A DNA stretch of 64,000 bases, from positions 1-64,000 of the forward strand of contig NZ_FNPB01000003.1 in assembly GCF_900107195.1 (NCBI RefSeq), read 5' to 3'. A program made the position numbers and the translations under genes. The DNA is from Halobellus clavatus (GTDB lineage Archaea; Halobacteriota; Halobacteria; Halobacteriales; Haloferacaceae). Below are positions 25,347 to 34,398 of the stretch, one piece after another. The stretch's first letter is position 1; every line of letters begins with the position of its first letter. The notes under the pieces were generated by a model, which did not search any database, was not told the DNA's origin, and was given only the letters and a program-made list of their open reading frames with translations.

Positions 25347-26410
25347 TGGCCCGAGACGCCGACAACCGCGCGCAGTTCCGCCCGGACGACCACGACGCCG
25401 AGCACTTCCTGTTGACGACGGTCGTCGGGAGTTACCCGAAACCGTCGTGGCTCAGCACCGTGCGCGACCTCGAAAGGGAGAGCGACGCCGGGTTCGCGGA
25501 GTCCGATCTGCAGGAGGCGTACGACGACGCCGCGCGGGTGATCACGCGCGAACACGAACGGGCCGGGCTCGACACGGTCGTCGACGGCGAGATGCGACGC
25601 GAGGAGATGGTGGAGTACTTCGCCCACCGGATTCCGGGCTACGAGTTCAACGGCCCGGTGAAGGTCTGGGGACACAACTACTTCAACAAGCCCTCGGTCG
25701 TCTCGACGGTCGAGTACGACGAACCGTGGCTCCTCGAGGAGTTCGAGTTCACTTCCGACGTGGCCGAGAAGCCGGTGAAAGTGCCGATCACCGGACCGTA
25801 CACGCTCGCGCGGTGGTCGTTCAACGAGGCCTACGAAGACGAGGCCGCACTCGCGTACGACCTCGCGGACCTCGTGAACGAGGAGGTGGAACGGCTCGTC
25901 GCGGCCGGCGCGCGCTACATCCAGATCGACGAACCCGCACTGGCGACGACGCCGGACGATCACGCCATCGTCGGTGAGGCCCTCGAACGCATCGTCGATG
26001 GGATCCCCGACGACGTCCGGATCTGCCTGCACGTCTGCTACGGCGATTACTCGCGGATCTACCCCGAGATCAACGACTTCCCGATCGACGAGTTCGACGT
26101 CGAACTCTGCAACGACGGCTACGAACAGATCGACGTCTTCCGCTCGCCGGAGTTCCAGCCGGACCTCGCACTCGGCGTCGTCGACGTCCACGACGCGGAA
26201 ATCGAGACCGTGGCCGAAATCAAATCGAACATCAGAGAAGGGCTGAAGATCGTCCCGCCCGAACGCCTCACCGTCTCGCCGGACTGCGGCGTCAAACTCC
26301 TGCCCCGCGAGGTCGCCTATCAGAAAATAGCGAATCTCGTCTCGGCCGCTCGCGAAGTCGAGGCCGAACTCGACGCCGGCGAGATCGATCTCGTCGCGCC
26401 GGAACCGTAG
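25346..26410 (+). CDS. metE: Methionine synthase, core-MetE type
   Basis: The 354-residue protein corresponds to the catalytic C-terminal half of MetE. It has TTVVGSYPKPSWL at the N-terminus, VPITGPYTLARWS, and the zinc ligands HVC (His229, Cys231) and Cys314 in SPDCGVKLLP, with an acidic residue near 250 as possible fourth ligand. It should methylate homocysteine to methionine. Short core-MetE enzymes often use a corrinoid or other non-folate methyl donor; the donor here is unknown. It is one base into the stop of the zinc-less paralogue and uses a perfect Shine-Dalgarno. Confidence 0.9.
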   Translation: MARDADNRAQFRPDDHDAEHFLLTTVVGSYPKPSWLSTVRDLERESDAGFAESDLQEAYDDAARVITREHERAGLDTVVDGEMRREEMVEYFAHRIPGYEFNGPVKVWGHNYFNKPSVVSTVEYDEPWLLEEFEFTSDVAEKPVKVPITGPYTLARWSFNEAYEDEAALAYDLADLVNEEVERLVAAGARYIQIDEPALATTPDDHAIVGEALERIVDGIPDDVRICLHVCYGDYSRIYPEINDFPIDEFDVELCNDGYEQIDVFRSPEFQPDLALGVVDVHDAEIETVAEIKSNIREGLKIVPPERLTVSPDCGVKLLPREVAYQKIANLVSAAREVEAELDAGEIDLVAPEP

Positions 26411-26422
26411 CGCGGTCCGGTC

Positions 26423-26731
26423 TCACTCCTCCGCGTCGGCGCGGTCGACCGCGTCGGCTTCCGCGTCTTCAGTGTCTTCGGCTTCCGCGTCTCCGCCGCG
26501 CGACGGGCCGTACTCCAGTGCGAGCACGATCGCGCCCGCGAGTGCCGACAGCGCCGACTTCCCGCGCACGGCCGAGACGTACCACCCTTCGGGTTCGAGA
26601 TCCTCGGGGTTCTCATAGCCCGCGAGCAGCAGCCGTCCGGCGACCTCGATCACCCGTCGAGGAACCAGCGCGCCCACAACGCCGAAGACCACTGCCGATG
26701 CCGCCATCAATCGCGTGCACGGTTTCTGCAT
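26423..26731 (-). CDS. Small membrane protein, unknown function, 102 aa
   Basis: Starts MQKPCTRLMAASAVVFGVVG; a first hydrophobic segment (about 8-27) and a second (about 60-80, SALSALAGAIVLALEYG) flank a short charged loop with GYENPEDLEPEGWYVSAVRG. The tail is acidic and Ala/Asp/Glu-rich. No family is recognised. I chose the ATG at 26731 over a TTG six bases upstream. It converges on metE with 12 bp between the ends. Confidence 0.7.
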   Translation of the reverse strand: MQKPCTRLMAASAVVFGVVGALVPRRVIEVAGRLLLAGYENPEDLEPEGWYVSAVRGKSALSALAGAIVLALEYGPSRGGDAEAEDTEDAEADAVDRADAEE

Positions 26732-26833
26732 ACTCAACTGTTTGTCGCGGGCCCCAAAGAGGGTAGCGATGGTTCTCCGTGGTGGAAAAATACGGAGACC
26801 GTCGCCGGCTGACGGCCCGCGGTCGCGGACCGA

Positions 26834-27313
26834 TCAGTGGTCTTCGCCTTCGTACAGCCAGGCCGCGTCGATCCGCTCGTAGTCGAGGAGTTCGTCCTCC
26901 TCGAAGAAGAGGTCGATCTCCCGTTCGTTCGCGCCTTCGTCCTCGTGGTCGGAGGCGTGGATGACGTTACGGCCTAGATCGAGGCCGAAGTCGCCGCGGA
27001 TCGTTCCCGGGGCGGACTCGGCGGGGTCGGTCTCGCCGACCATCGATCGGACCTGTCGGGTCGCGTCGGCACCTTCCCAGACCATCGCGAAGACCGGTCC
27101 GGCGGTGATGAACTCGACGAGGTCGTCGAAGAACGGCTTGTCTTCGTGTTCCCCGTAGTGTTCGTGGGCGAGTTCCCGGTCGATCTGGATGAACTTCCCG
27201 GCGACGAGCTTCAGACCGCGCTCTTCGAACCGAGAGACGATCTCGCCGATCAGCCCGCGCTGAACGCCGTCGGGCTTGACCATCACGAAGGTTCGTTCGT
27301 CGTGATGACTCAT
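26834..27313 (-). CDS. ndk: Nucleoside diphosphate kinase
   Basis: Ndk balances nucleoside triphosphate pools by phosphate transfer through an active-site histidine. The 159-residue protein starts [20 protein letters not shown] and has the NVIHASD motif with the catalytic His near residue 122. Near the C-terminus it has [20 protein letters not shown]. The chosen ATG overlaps the L24e stop by 4 bp. It is the last gene of the L7Ae-S28e-L24e-Ndk operon, an arrangement shared by many archaea. Confidence 0.96.
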   Translation of the reverse strand: MSHHDERTFVMVKPDGVQRGLIGEIVSRFEERGLKLVAGKFIQIDRELAHEHYGEHEDKPFFDDLVEFITAGPVFAMVWEGADATRQVRSMVGETDPAESAPGTIRGDFGLDLGRNVIHASDHEDEGANEREIDLFFEEDELLDYERIDAAWLYEGEDH

Positions 27314-27498
27314 TCGCCGGTGTCTCCGCTCCCCGCTTCCGTCCACTCCAGATCGCGCGGCTCGCGGCCGAGGCGGTAGTTCTTCTCGGCCTTCGAGTCC
27401 TTGAAGTGGAGGATCGTTCCGTCGTTCTTCACGAGCATCGTTCCCGTGCCGGGTTCGATCTCCTCACCGGTGTAATCGCAGGTGCGCGTCTCGACCAT
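27310..27498 (-). CDS. rpl24e: 50S ribosomal protein L24e
   Basis: The 62-residue zinc-ribbon ribosomal protein begins [20 protein letters not shown] and contains [20 protein letters not shown]. Only one Cys is kept of the four of the usual zinc ribbon, which is common in haloarchaea. It overlaps ndk by 4 bp and lies 3 bp after the S28e gene. Confidence 0.95.
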   Translation of the reverse strand: MVETRTCDYTGEEIEPGTGTMLVKNDGTILHFKDSKAEKNYRLGREPRDLEWTEAGSGDTGE

Positions 27499-27501
27499 AG
27501 G

Positions 27502-27726
27502 TTATCGACCTCCGATGGAATCGGCGTCGCGCTGCGTCTCGCGGAGCTGCAGGATGTCGCCCTCGCGGACGGGACCCAGGACGTTCCGCGTGATGATGCG
27601 GCCCTGGTTCGAGCCCTCGCGGATGCGGCACTTGACCTGCATGGCCTCGCCGTGCATCCCTGTCTTGCCAACGATCTCGATGACCTCCGCGGACGTCGAG
27701 TCGCTGGCGGTCTCTTCTGCGCTCAT
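27502..27726 (-). CDS. rps28e: 30S ribosomal protein S28e
   Basis: The 74-residue protein has an acidic N-terminal extension and then the S28e fold: [20 protein letters not shown], and the near-invariant end [21 protein letters not shown] (trimmed here). It sits 6 bp after rpl7ae and 3 bp before rpl24e. Confidence 0.96.
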   Translation of the reverse strand: MSAEETASDSTSAEVIEIVGKTGMHGEAMQVKCRIREGSNQGRIITRNVLGPVREGDILQLRETQRDADSIGGR

Positions 27727-27732
27727 CGTCGC

Positions 27733-28095
27733 TTACCGCAGTTCCTCGACCTTCGCGGCGATGTCTTCGACCTGACTCTCCGAGTCGCCGGCGTCGACGA
27801 TCGCGGCGGCGGCCGAGCCGACTTCGAGGCCGGCGGCCTGTCCGACGTCGTCCTGCGTCTCGATGAAGACGTACGGGATGCCCTTCTCGTCGGCGAGTTC
27901 GGGCAGGTGCATCACGATCTCTTCGGGGGAGACGTCTTCGGCGACGAAGACGAGTTCCGCGGTGCCGCGCTCGACGGCTTTGGTCGTCTCGTTGGTTCCT
28001 TTCTTTACGGTTCCTGTGTCTCGGGCGACCTCGAGGGCCTCGAGGGCATCCTCTGCGAGGTCGGCTGGGACGTCGAATTCTACGTAGACTGACAT
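27733..28095 (-). CDS. rpl7ae: 50S ribosomal protein L7Ae
   Basis: L7Ae binds kink-turns in 23S rRNA and in box C/D and H/ACA guide RNAs and in archaeal RNase P. The 120-residue protein starts [20 protein letters not shown] and has the RNA-contact motif [14 protein letters not shown] near residue 31-44 and [19 protein letters not shown] strong GGAGAGGTGA at 28103-28112 precedes the ATG. This operon head has a leader of about 95 nt instead of being leaderless; the leader holds a kink-turn-like structure. Confidence 0.96.
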   Translation of the reverse strand: MSVYVEFDVPADLAEDALEALEVARDTGTVKKGTNETTKAVERGTAELVFVAEDVSPEEIVMHLPELADEKGIPYVFIETQDDVGQAAGLEVGSAAAAIVDAGDSESQVEDIAAKVEELR

Positions 28096-28221
28096 TGGTT
28101 GTTCACCTCTCCTGCTCGCGGGCTCGACTGCCTCGCCGGTCTGCTGGGTTTCCCTGACGGCGAGGAGTATCATCAACCCCGGGCAGGCTCTACACATCGG
28201 TAACCCGGGATCCCATAAAAG
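28096..28221 (-). promoter_or_regulatory. L7Ae operon promoter and structured leader (kink-turn-like)
   Basis: On the minus strand TATA box CTTTTATG is at 28221-28214, so transcription should begin near 28190. The leader contains stem GGGTT (28179-28175) paired with AACCC (28150-28146). Next to it lie a three-base bulge GAT and GA, facing GA at 28152-28151 on the other side. This is the C-stem, bulge and tandem G-A arrangement of a kink-turn, the ligand of L7Ae. The outer stem is weak. A Shine-Dalgarno follows at 28112-28103. Autoregulation is inference. Confidence 0.55.
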
Positions 28222-28327
28222 CGCTTTCAATGGCGTCGTGGCGTGCCACGGCGCCACACGCGGAACTGGGGGCGTGAGTCCGACTGTGAACGCAACCCCC
28301 TTGGTCGCCGGCCGTCTTCCCGCGGGT

Positions 28328-30664
28328 ATGGACGTCACCGCCCTCGCCGCCGACCTCCGCGCGGTGGCCCGACGCCGGAATCACCGACGGATGCTCGTCC
28401 TCGCCGGCGCGCGCGAGGCCGGCCTGGACGCCGCCTTCGACGCGATCGAGGGCGCTGAAATTCCGGACGCAGCGACCACGATCGTCACTGGCCGCGAGGG
28501 CTTCCGCTTCGACCGCGTCGCGCCCGAACACGCCGCCGAGCTCCTCGGCACCACGCAATCGGCGGTGATCTGCGACGCGCACGAGTCGTTCTCGCCGAAC
28601 GTCATCGGCCGACTCGTCGGCAGCGTCGACGGCGGCGGCCTGTTCGTCCTGCTCACGCCGCCGCTCGACGCGTGGCCCGATCGACCGGGGTCCTTCGAGG
28701 AATCGCTGGCGGTCCCGCCGTTCGGACTCGACGACGTCGGCGGGCGGTTCCGCGAGCGGCTGGTGGCGACGCTCCGAACGCACCCCGGCGTCACGATCGT
28801 CGACGTCGACGACGGGACCGTCGCACGGCGCGGTGACGGGGAGACGGCGATGGGCGAGGCCCCGGCGCGCTCGTCGCCGACCGTCCCGACAGAGGGGAGA
28901 CGCGTCTTCCCCCGCGCCGCCTACGAGGCCTGCCTGACAGCGGATCAGTCCCGAGCCCTCCGCGCACTGGAGGCCCTGGCCGGCGCGGAGAGATCGGACC
29001 GCAGCGACGGGGACGGTCCGGCGCCCCGGGCCGTCGTCGTCGAAGCCGACCGCGGGCGCGGGAAGTCGAGTGCCGCGGGACTGGCCGCGGGATCGCTCGC
29101 CGCCGCGGGGCGCGACGTGCTCGTCACCGCGCCCGAGCGTCGAAACGCGGCCGACGTGTTCGCCCGCGCCGAGACGGTGCTCGCGGACCTCGGCGCGCTC
29201 GAGGAATCCGTGGCCGAGAGCGGTCGCGACGGTCACAACGAGGGTCCCCTTTCGGCCACCGGCGGGGGACGCGTTCGGTTCGCGACCCCGACCGCGGCCG
29301 TCGACCGGCCGGGAGACCCCGATTGCGTCATCGTCGACGAGGCAGCCGCACTCCCGGTGCGACTGCTCTCCTCGTTCCTCGACGCCGACGCCGTCGCGTT
29401 CGTCACGACCGTCCACGGGTACGAGGGCGCCGGCCGGGGCTTCTCGGTCCGGTTCCGTGACGACCTGACGGCGAGTCCCCACGCGGTGACAGACGTCTCG
29501 ATGCACGAGCCGATCCGCTACGCGGCCGGCGACCCACTGGAGACGTGGGCGTTCCGAACGCTCCTGCTCGATGCGACCCCGCCCGTCGCGACGCTCCTCG
29601 AAGGGGCGTCGCCCTCGACGGTCGAGTACCGCGCGCTCGACCCGTCGGATCTCGCCGCCGATGAACACCTCCTGCGGTCCGTCTTCGGACTGCTCGTGCT
29701 CGCACACTACCGGACGGAGCCGAACGACCTCGCGCGACTCCTCGACGCGCCGAACCTCCGCGTCCGGGCGCTCGAACACGACGGACACGTGGTCAGCGTC
29801 GCGCTGCTCGCGCGCGAAGGCGGACTCGATGCACCGACGCGCGCGGCGATGTACGACGGGGCGCGGGTCCGGGGCAACATGCTCCCCGACGTCTTCACGA
29901 GCCAACTCCGCGACGAGGCCGCCGGCCGGCCGGTCGGCTATCGGATCGTCCGAATCGCAACGCACCACGCCGCTCGCTCGCGCGGGCTCGGATCGACACT
30001 GCTCGATGAGATCCGCGCGGAGTTCGCCGAGACCGCCGACTACCTCGGTGTCGCCTACGGGGCGACGCCGGAGCTACTGTCGTTCTGGGACGCCAACGGC
30101 TTCGACACCGTCCACCTCTCGACCACGCGGAACGAGTCCAGCGGCGAGTACTCCGCGCTGATGCTCGCTCCACTCTCTCCGGCGGGACAGCGTCTCCGGG
30201 ACCGCCACGCGCGGTGGTTCCGAGACCGGATTCCGGCCGTCCTCACGGATCAACTCAGCGACGCCGACGCCGACGTGATCCGCGGCGCGCTGGCGGCGTG
30301 CCCGCCGCCGGCAGAACCCCCCACCCTCTCCGAGCGGGAGTGGCGCGTCGTCGTCGGCGCGTCCACCGGTCCCGGCCAGTACACGACCGCCCCCGACGCG
30401 TTCCGCCGTCTCGCGCTCGCCGCTCTGCTCGGTGCACCCGCGACCGGCGAGGGGTCCTCGCGGCCGCTAACCGCCCGCGAGGAGCGGCTCCTGGTGCAGA
30501 AACCGCTCCAGACCCGACCGTGGACGGCCGTCGCCGACGACCTCGGCTACGTGTCGACGCGCGAGTGTATGCGCGCGTTCGGCGCGAGTTACGAGGCCCT
30601 CGTCGATCGGTACGGGAGCCACCGCGACGTCGTGGCTGCCGAGCGGGCGCGCTTCAAGGAGTGA
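28328..30664 (+). CDS. tmcA: tRNA(Met) cytidine acetyltransferase TmcA
   Basis: TmcA/NAT10-family enzyme that makes N4-acetylcytidine in RNA, using ATP and acetyl-CoA. The 778-residue protein has an N-terminal domain, a helicase-like ATPase domain with Walker [10 protein letters not shown] near residue 240 and [15 protein letters not shown] as Walker B, then a GNAT domain with [21 protein letters not shown] binding acetyl-CoA, and a C-terminal tRNA-binding domain ending in [16 protein letters not shown] chose [10 protein letters not shown] at 28328; the 30 codons upstream look non-coding. Divergent from the L7Ae operon. Confidence 0.93.
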   Translation: MDVTALAADLRAVARRRNHRRMLVLAGAREAGLDAAFDAIEGAEIPDAATTIVTGREGFRFDRVAPEHAAELLGTTQSAVICDAHESFSPNVIGRLVGSVDGGGLFVLLTPPLDAWPDRPGSFEESLAVPPFGLDDVGGRFRERLVATLRTHPGVTIVDVDDGTVARRGDGETAMGEAPARSSPTVPTEGRRVFPRAAYEACLTADQSRALRALEALAGAERSDRSDGDGPAPRAVVVEADRGRGKSSAAGLAAGSLAAAGRDVLVTAPERRNAADVFARAETVLADLGALEESVAESGRDGHNEGPLSATGGGRVRFATPTAAVDRPGDPDCVIVDEAAALPVRLLSSFLDADAVAFVTTVHGYEGAGRGFSVRFRDDLTASPHAVTDVSMHEPIRYAAGDPLETWAFRTLLLDATPPVATLLEGASPSTVEYRALDPSDLAADEHLLRSVFGLLVLAHYRTEPNDLARLLDAPNLRVRALEHDGHVVSVALLAREGGLDAPTRAAMYDGARVRGNMLPDVFTSQLRDEAAGRPVGYRIVRIATHHAARSRGLGSTLLDEIRAEFAETADYLGVAYGATPELLSFWDANGFDTVHLSTTRNESSGEYSALMLAPLSPAGQRLRDRHARWFRDRIPAVLTDQLSDADADVIRGALAACPPPAEPPTLSEREWRVVVGASTGPGQYTTAPDAFRRLALAALLGAPATGEGSSRPLTAREERLLVQKPLQTRPWTAVADDLGYVSTRECMRAFGASYEALVDRYGSHRDVVAAERARFKE

Positions 30665-30742
30665 CAGCGGCCGCGGTCGTACGAACCGCCGGCGCCGGGG
30701 GCGATCCACTGCGTTCATCACCCCTACGGTCGACGTTCGGGT

Positions 30743-31222
30743 ATGGATCCCGTCACGTGGGTTGCGCTCGGCCTCGCCGCGGTCGCGGTGATCGGTGCGG
30801 CCCTGCCGCTCCTTCCCGGCGGCGCGCTCTCAGTCGTCGCGGTCCTGCTCTACTGGTGGTCGACCGGCTATGCGGCGCCTTCGACCGCGCTCGTCGTCGT
30901 GTTAGTCGCCGTGGGCCTGCTCACGATGGTGGTCGATTACTTCGGCGGCGCGATCGCCGCCAGGGCCGGTGGCGCGTCGGCGCTCACGACCGCCGCGGCG
31001 GTCGTCGTCGGGGTGCTGTTGCTCTTCGTCGCGGGCCCGATCGGGTTCGTCGCCGGCGTCGCCGCGACCGTGTTCGCCGTCGAGTTCGCCCAGCACGCCG
31101 ACGCCGAGGCGAGCGGGCGAGTCGCGCTCTATGCCACCGTGGGCGTCCTCGCGTCGACCGCCGTCCAGATCCTCCTGACCGGCACGATCCTCGTCGCGCT
31201 CGTCGTCGTCGCGCTGCTCTGA
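30743..31222 (+). CDS. DUF456 family membrane protein
   Basis: A 159-residue protein with about four or five membrane helices. It has the DUF456 pattern: LGLAAVAVIGAALPLLPGG near the start (conserved PGLPG-like turn), VVDYFGGAIAARAGGAS after the second or third helix, and GPIGFVAGVAATVFAVEFAQ next. The function of DUF456 is unknown. Its stop codon lies at the very edge of a palindromic element that begins at 31222. Confidence 0.85.
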   Translation: MDPVTWVALGLAAVAVIGAALPLLPGGALSVVAVLLYWWSTGYAAPSTALVVVLVAVGLLTMVVDYFGGAIAARAGGASALTTAAAVVVGVLLLFVAGPIGFVAGVAATVFAVEFAQHADAEASGRVALYATVGVLASTAVQILLTGTILVALVVVALL

Positions 31223-31304
31223 TACTGATGACACGCACTTTTCATCGCCGAGTGCCACTCCCGGTGTCGGCGCTCGGCGGTAGAGAGACGAGAGTAATCA
31301 GTAT
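31222..31304. repeat. Palindromic repeat element, copy 1 (83 bp)
   Basis: Outer arms ATACTGAT (31222-31229) and ATCAGTAT (31297-31304) are perfect inverted repeats. Inside, GCCGAGTGCC pairs imperfectly with GGCGCTCGGC. The whole element is homologous to 34399-34480. It starts at the stop of the DUF456 gene and ends about 80 bp before the next gene. It could be a small non-autonomous mobile element, a terminator-like structure or an RNA element. Confidence 0.75.
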
Positions 31305-31353
31305 GAATCGATCAAGAGAACGCCTCCGGCAGAATGCCGATCCGACGGTGGAA

Positions 31354-31359
31354 TTATAT
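31354..31359 (+). promoter_or_regulatory. TATA box of acetyltransferase-oxidoreductase pair
   Basis: TTATAT lies 24-29 nt before the GTG at 31383, so the mRNA is probably leaderless and the palindromic element lies just upstream of the promoter. Confidence 0.65.
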
Positions 31360-31382
31360 CGGTCCTGCTCCAACGAGGGTCT

Positions 31383-31865
31383 GTGAGCGTCAACGTCGAG
31401 ACGAAGGAGGATCCCCCCGGCTCCGCGGCGTACGCGGAGGCCGCCTGGAACCTGAAGGAGGCGATCCGGGCACAAGAGGGCGTCCTCAAACAGCGCCGAA
31501 CCTTCTTCGTCGACGCCTATCGCCGTGCTCGCGACCATCTGCTTTTCGAGGAGGACGAACTGATCGGCTTCGCATCCGTCCGCCGGGACGGGTACATCCT
31601 GTTTCTCGCGGTCGCTCCCGATCGGCGGGGCGAGGGCCACGGCAAGCGCCTCGTCGCCGCGGCGCTTCAGGAACACGAATCCATCTCCTGTCACGCCCGC
31701 GCGACCAACGAGTCGGCGCTGTCGTTCTACGAGCACCTCGGTTTCGATATCCAACGGCGGATCACGGGCTACTACGAGGACGGCGGCGACGCGTACTACC
31801 TCCGGCTGGGCGACGGCGGGTCGCTCCGCGAGAAGTTCGCCGAGTTCTTCCGCCGCCGGAGATGA
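31383..31865 (+). CDS. GNAT-family N-acetyltransferase
   Basis: The 160-residue protein has the GNAT acetyl-CoA motif: AVAPDRRGEGHGKRLVAAAL (Q/RxxGxG/A type, about residues 79-98), followed by ATNESALSFYEHLGFDIQRR. The N-terminal 45 residues form a helical extension. It ends in REKFAEFFRRRR, a basic tail unusual for a halophile. The substrate is unknown. The start is GTG at proper TATA spacing. Its stop overlaps the next ATG by 4 bp, suggesting a functional link with the oxidoreductase. Confidence 0.88.
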   Translation: MSVNVETKEDPPGSAAYAEAAWNLKEAIRAQEGVLKQRRTFFVDAYRRARDHLLFEEDELIGFASVRRDGYILFLAVAPDRRGEGHGKRLVAAALQEHESISCHARATNESALSFYEHLGFDIQRRITGYYEDGGDAYYLRLGDGGSLREKFAEFFRRRR

Positions 31866-33031
31866 GCGGCGCCTCCGACCCCCTCTCGGTCGGCGTCCTC
31901 GGCTACGGATTTATGGGCCGAGCGCACGCGAACGCGCTGGCTCGCTTGCCGATGTTCTTCCCCGACGCCCCGCAGACAGAGCGAGCGGTCCTGGTCGGAC
32001 GCGACGGCGACGCGGTCGAGACGGCCGCGAGTCGGCTCGGGTTCTCCGCCACTGCGACCGACTGGCGCGAGGTCGTCGACGAGGTGGACGTGTTCTACAA
32101 CCTCGGGCCCAACCACGTCCACGCCGACCCCTCGATCGCCGCGCTGCAGGCTGACACGCACGTCCTGTGCGAAAAGCCCCTGGCGCGGACCCTCGGGGAG
32201 GCCGCAGCGATGCGCGACGCGGCCAGGGACGCCGGCGCGGTGGCGGGCTGCGGCTTCAACTATCGGTACGTCCCCGCCATCCGGCTCGCCAAGCGGTACG
32301 TCGAGGACGGACGGATCGGGGACGTCAGGCAGTTCCGCGGGCAGTACCTCCAGGACTGGCTGGCGGATCCCGATTCCCCCTGGTCGTGGCGACTCGACGA
32401 GGGCCTCGCCGGCTCCGGCGTCCTGGGTGACCTCGGCGCGCACACCATCGATCTGGCTCGCTTCCTCGTCGGCGACTCGGCCGGGGCGATCGAACGCGTC
32501 TCCGGGCACCTCCGGACCTTCGTCGAGGAGCGCCCGGCACCCGACGGCGAGGGGACGCGGCCGGTCACGGTCGACGACGCCTACACCGCGCAGGCCGAGT
32601 TCGAAACCGGCGCCGTGGGGACGTTCGAGGGGTCGCGGTACGCCCGCGGTCACGAGAACGACCACCGGATCGAGATTCACGGCTCGGCGGGCAGCCTCTC
32701 GTTCTCGCTGGAACGGCTGAACGAACTGCGGTACGCCGGCGCAGACGACCGGGGGTACGAGCGGATCCTCGTCACCGGCGAGGACGACCCCTACGGCGAG
32801 GCGTGGTGGCCCCCGGGGCACACTCTCGGATGGGAACACGCCGTCGTTCACGAGAACTACGAGTTCCTCCGCTCGATCGCTGGCGACGGGGCGTTTCGGC
32901 CGAGTTTTGCAGACGGGTACGCCGTCCAGCGGGTGCTCGAAGCGATCGAACGCGCCGACGAACGGGGTGAATGGGTCGCCGTGGACGAGATCTCCGGCGA
33001 GGGCGTCGCGGCCGGCAACCGAGAGGAGTGA
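31862..33031 (+). CDS. Gfo/Idh/MocA-family oxidoreductase
   Basis: The 389-residue protein has an N-terminal NAD(P)-binding Rossmann domain with GVLGYGFMGRAHANAL (GxGxxG), the family's EKPLARTLGEA (catalytic-type Lys in EKP, near residue 108), and LGDLGAHTIDLARFLVGD in the substrate domain. It probably oxidises or reduces a sugar or inositol derivative. It is coupled by a 4-bp overlap to the acetyltransferase gene. Confidence 0.92.
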   Translation: MSGASDPLSVGVLGYGFMGRAHANALARLPMFFPDAPQTERAVLVGRDGDAVETAASRLGFSATATDWREVVDEVDVFYNLGPNHVHADPSIAALQADTHVLCEKPLARTLGEAAAMRDAARDAGAVAGCGFNYRYVPAIRLAKRYVEDGRIGDVRQFRGQYLQDWLADPDSPWSWRLDEGLAGSGVLGDLGAHTIDLARFLVGDSAGAIERVSGHLRTFVEERPAPDGEGTRPVTVDDAYTAQAEFETGAVGTFEGSRYARGHENDHRIEIHGSAGSLSFSLERLNELRYAGADDRGYERILVTGEDDPYGEAWWPPGHTLGWEHAVVHENYEFLRSIAGDGAFRPSFADGYAVQRVLEAIERADERGEWVAVDEISGEGVAAGNREE

Positions 33032-33094
33032 TGTGGACGCCGGGGTCGGTGACGAGAGTGGCGATAGGGACACCGCCGCGGTCTCGCCCCCAGG

Positions 33095-33943
33095 TCAGCG
33101 GTTCTTTACGCCGTTGTCGGTGACGAGCTGATCGACGAGCTCCATCGGGGTCGCGTCGTAGGCCGGGTTCTCGATCTGGACGTTCTCGATCGGTTCGAGC
33201 GAGACTTCCGCGGGCGGGCGGTACTCGTTCTCGAAGACGAAGCCGTCGTCGACGACCTTCGCGGCCGACCCGACGATGGTGACGGGGACGTCGAGGTGGG
33301 TCGCGGTGGCGACGATCGGATACGTCCCGACGCGGTTGTACAGCGTCTCCTCGACGATGCAGTCCATCCCGAGTACCACCCTGTCGCACTCCGGAAGGAA
33401 CGACCCGACCGCGCCGTCGACTAACAGGTGCGGTTCGACGCCCTCGACCGTCGCCAACTGACGCGCGATCTTCCGACCGAGGTAGCGCGGCCGGGCCTCC
33501 GTCACGTACGCGGTCAGTTCGATCCCCGAATCGACTGCCGTCTCGATGGCTTCGAGGACCGTCGAGGAGTAATCGTGCGTGAGGATCGTCTCGCCGTCCT
33601 CGAAGGTCGGTGCCGCGTTCGCCGCCGCCCGGGACTTTCCGTGTCTCACGTCCTCAACGACACGGGCGGAGACCTCTTCGAGAAGCTCTTTCGCCTCGTC
33701 GACGGTGTCCTTTCGCCCGACGACGTTGACCAGAACCGTCTCCATCGCGTTGAACAGCGACGCGTGCGAGGGGTTCGCTCGCTTGAGCGCGCTCACGTTG
33801 CGTTCGAGATCCCGCTCGAACTCCTCGACCGTGGCGTGCTCTCGATCTAGCAGTTCCGAGAGCGACTGCGTCGCCTTCACGGCGACGACCGACGAACTGT
33901 GCGTCTGCATCTCTCGGATCTCCGCAATGGTCTCGTCGATCAT
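33095..33943 (-). CDS. eIF-2B alpha/beta/delta-like protein
   Basis: The 282-residue protein belongs to the aIF2B/MtnA/ribose-1,5-bisphosphate isomerase family. It has TILTHDYSSTVLEAI, VTEARPRYLGRKIARQLA, VVLGMDCIVEETLYNRVGTY and PVTIVGSAAKVVDD in order, typical of the C-terminal Rossmann-like domain. The N-terminal helical domain is also complete. In archaea such proteins may bind aIF2 or act in nucleotide-derived ribose metabolism; the active-site Cys and Asp of the isomerase are not clearly placed, so the role stays open. Confidence 0.85.
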   Translation of the reverse strand: MIDETIAEIREMQTHSSSVVAVKATQSLSELLDREHATVEEFERDLERNVSALKRANPSHASLFNAMETVLVNVVGRKDTVDEAKELLEEVSARVVEDVRHGKSRAAANAAPTFEDGETILTHDYSSTVLEAIETAVDSGIELTAYVTEARPRYLGRKIARQLATVEGVEPHLLVDGAVGSFLPECDRVVLGMDCIVEETLYNRVGTYPIVATATHLDVPVTIVGSAAKVVDDGFVFENEYRPPAEVSLEPIENVQIENPAYDATPMELVDQLVTDNGVKNR

Positions 33944-34010
33944 ATCTGAAGGTGGACGAGTCAGGTGAAAGACCTTCCGACGGCGCGGGTCTCGAACCCC
34001 CGGCGGTGGC

Positions 34011-34328
34011 TCACTCGGTCCGGCCGTCGCGGTCGAGCGCCTCGGGTTCGGCGTCTCCGCCGTCGCGGTCGATCGCGTCCGGGTCCTCCCCGCCGTCGCC
34101 GGCGTCGTAGCGCCGGGCGTACGCGAAGACCGAGATCGCGACGACGATCCAGACCACCGCGCCGACCCGGATCGCGAAGGTCACGCGGGACCCCCAGGTC
34201 GGCAGGGGTGTGCGGAGCGAGAGGGCGGCGACGACCGGTGCGCCGACGACGATCGTGAGCACGAACGTCGTCTGCATCACCCACCCGTAGTCGACGCCGT
34301 CTGGATCGGAAGTCTCGACCGGTTGCAC
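34011..34328 (-). CDS. Small two-TM membrane protein (DUF5822-like)
   Basis: The 105-residue protein begins (GTG) VQPVETSDPDGVDYGWVMQT, followed by two helices: about 18-38 (TFVLTIVVGAPVVAALSL) and 50-72 (VTFAIRVGAVVWIVVAISVFAY). It ends in an acidic DGGDAEPEALDRDGRTE tail. The N-terminal DPDGVDYGWVMQ pattern is one I associate with the haloarchaeal DUF5822 family; this is from memory. The open frame extends upstream to 34415, into the palindromic element, so the GTG is preferred. Confidence 0.7.
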   Translation of the reverse strand: MQPVETSDPDGVDYGWVMQTTFVLTIVVGAPVVAALSLRTPLPTWGSRVTFAIRVGAVVWIVVAISVFAYARRYDAGDGGEDPDAIDRDGGDAEPEALDRDGRTE

Positions 34329-34398
34329 GAGCGGGCCTTCGTTGGCAGACGCAAAGACGTGATGGTTTTCGACGGTGGTGTCACCGACGCAGGGTCTG

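Noticed and set aside
28190-29968. 592-codon frame opposite tmcA
   Set aside because: Shadow of tmcA, which has clear ATPase and GNAT motifs.
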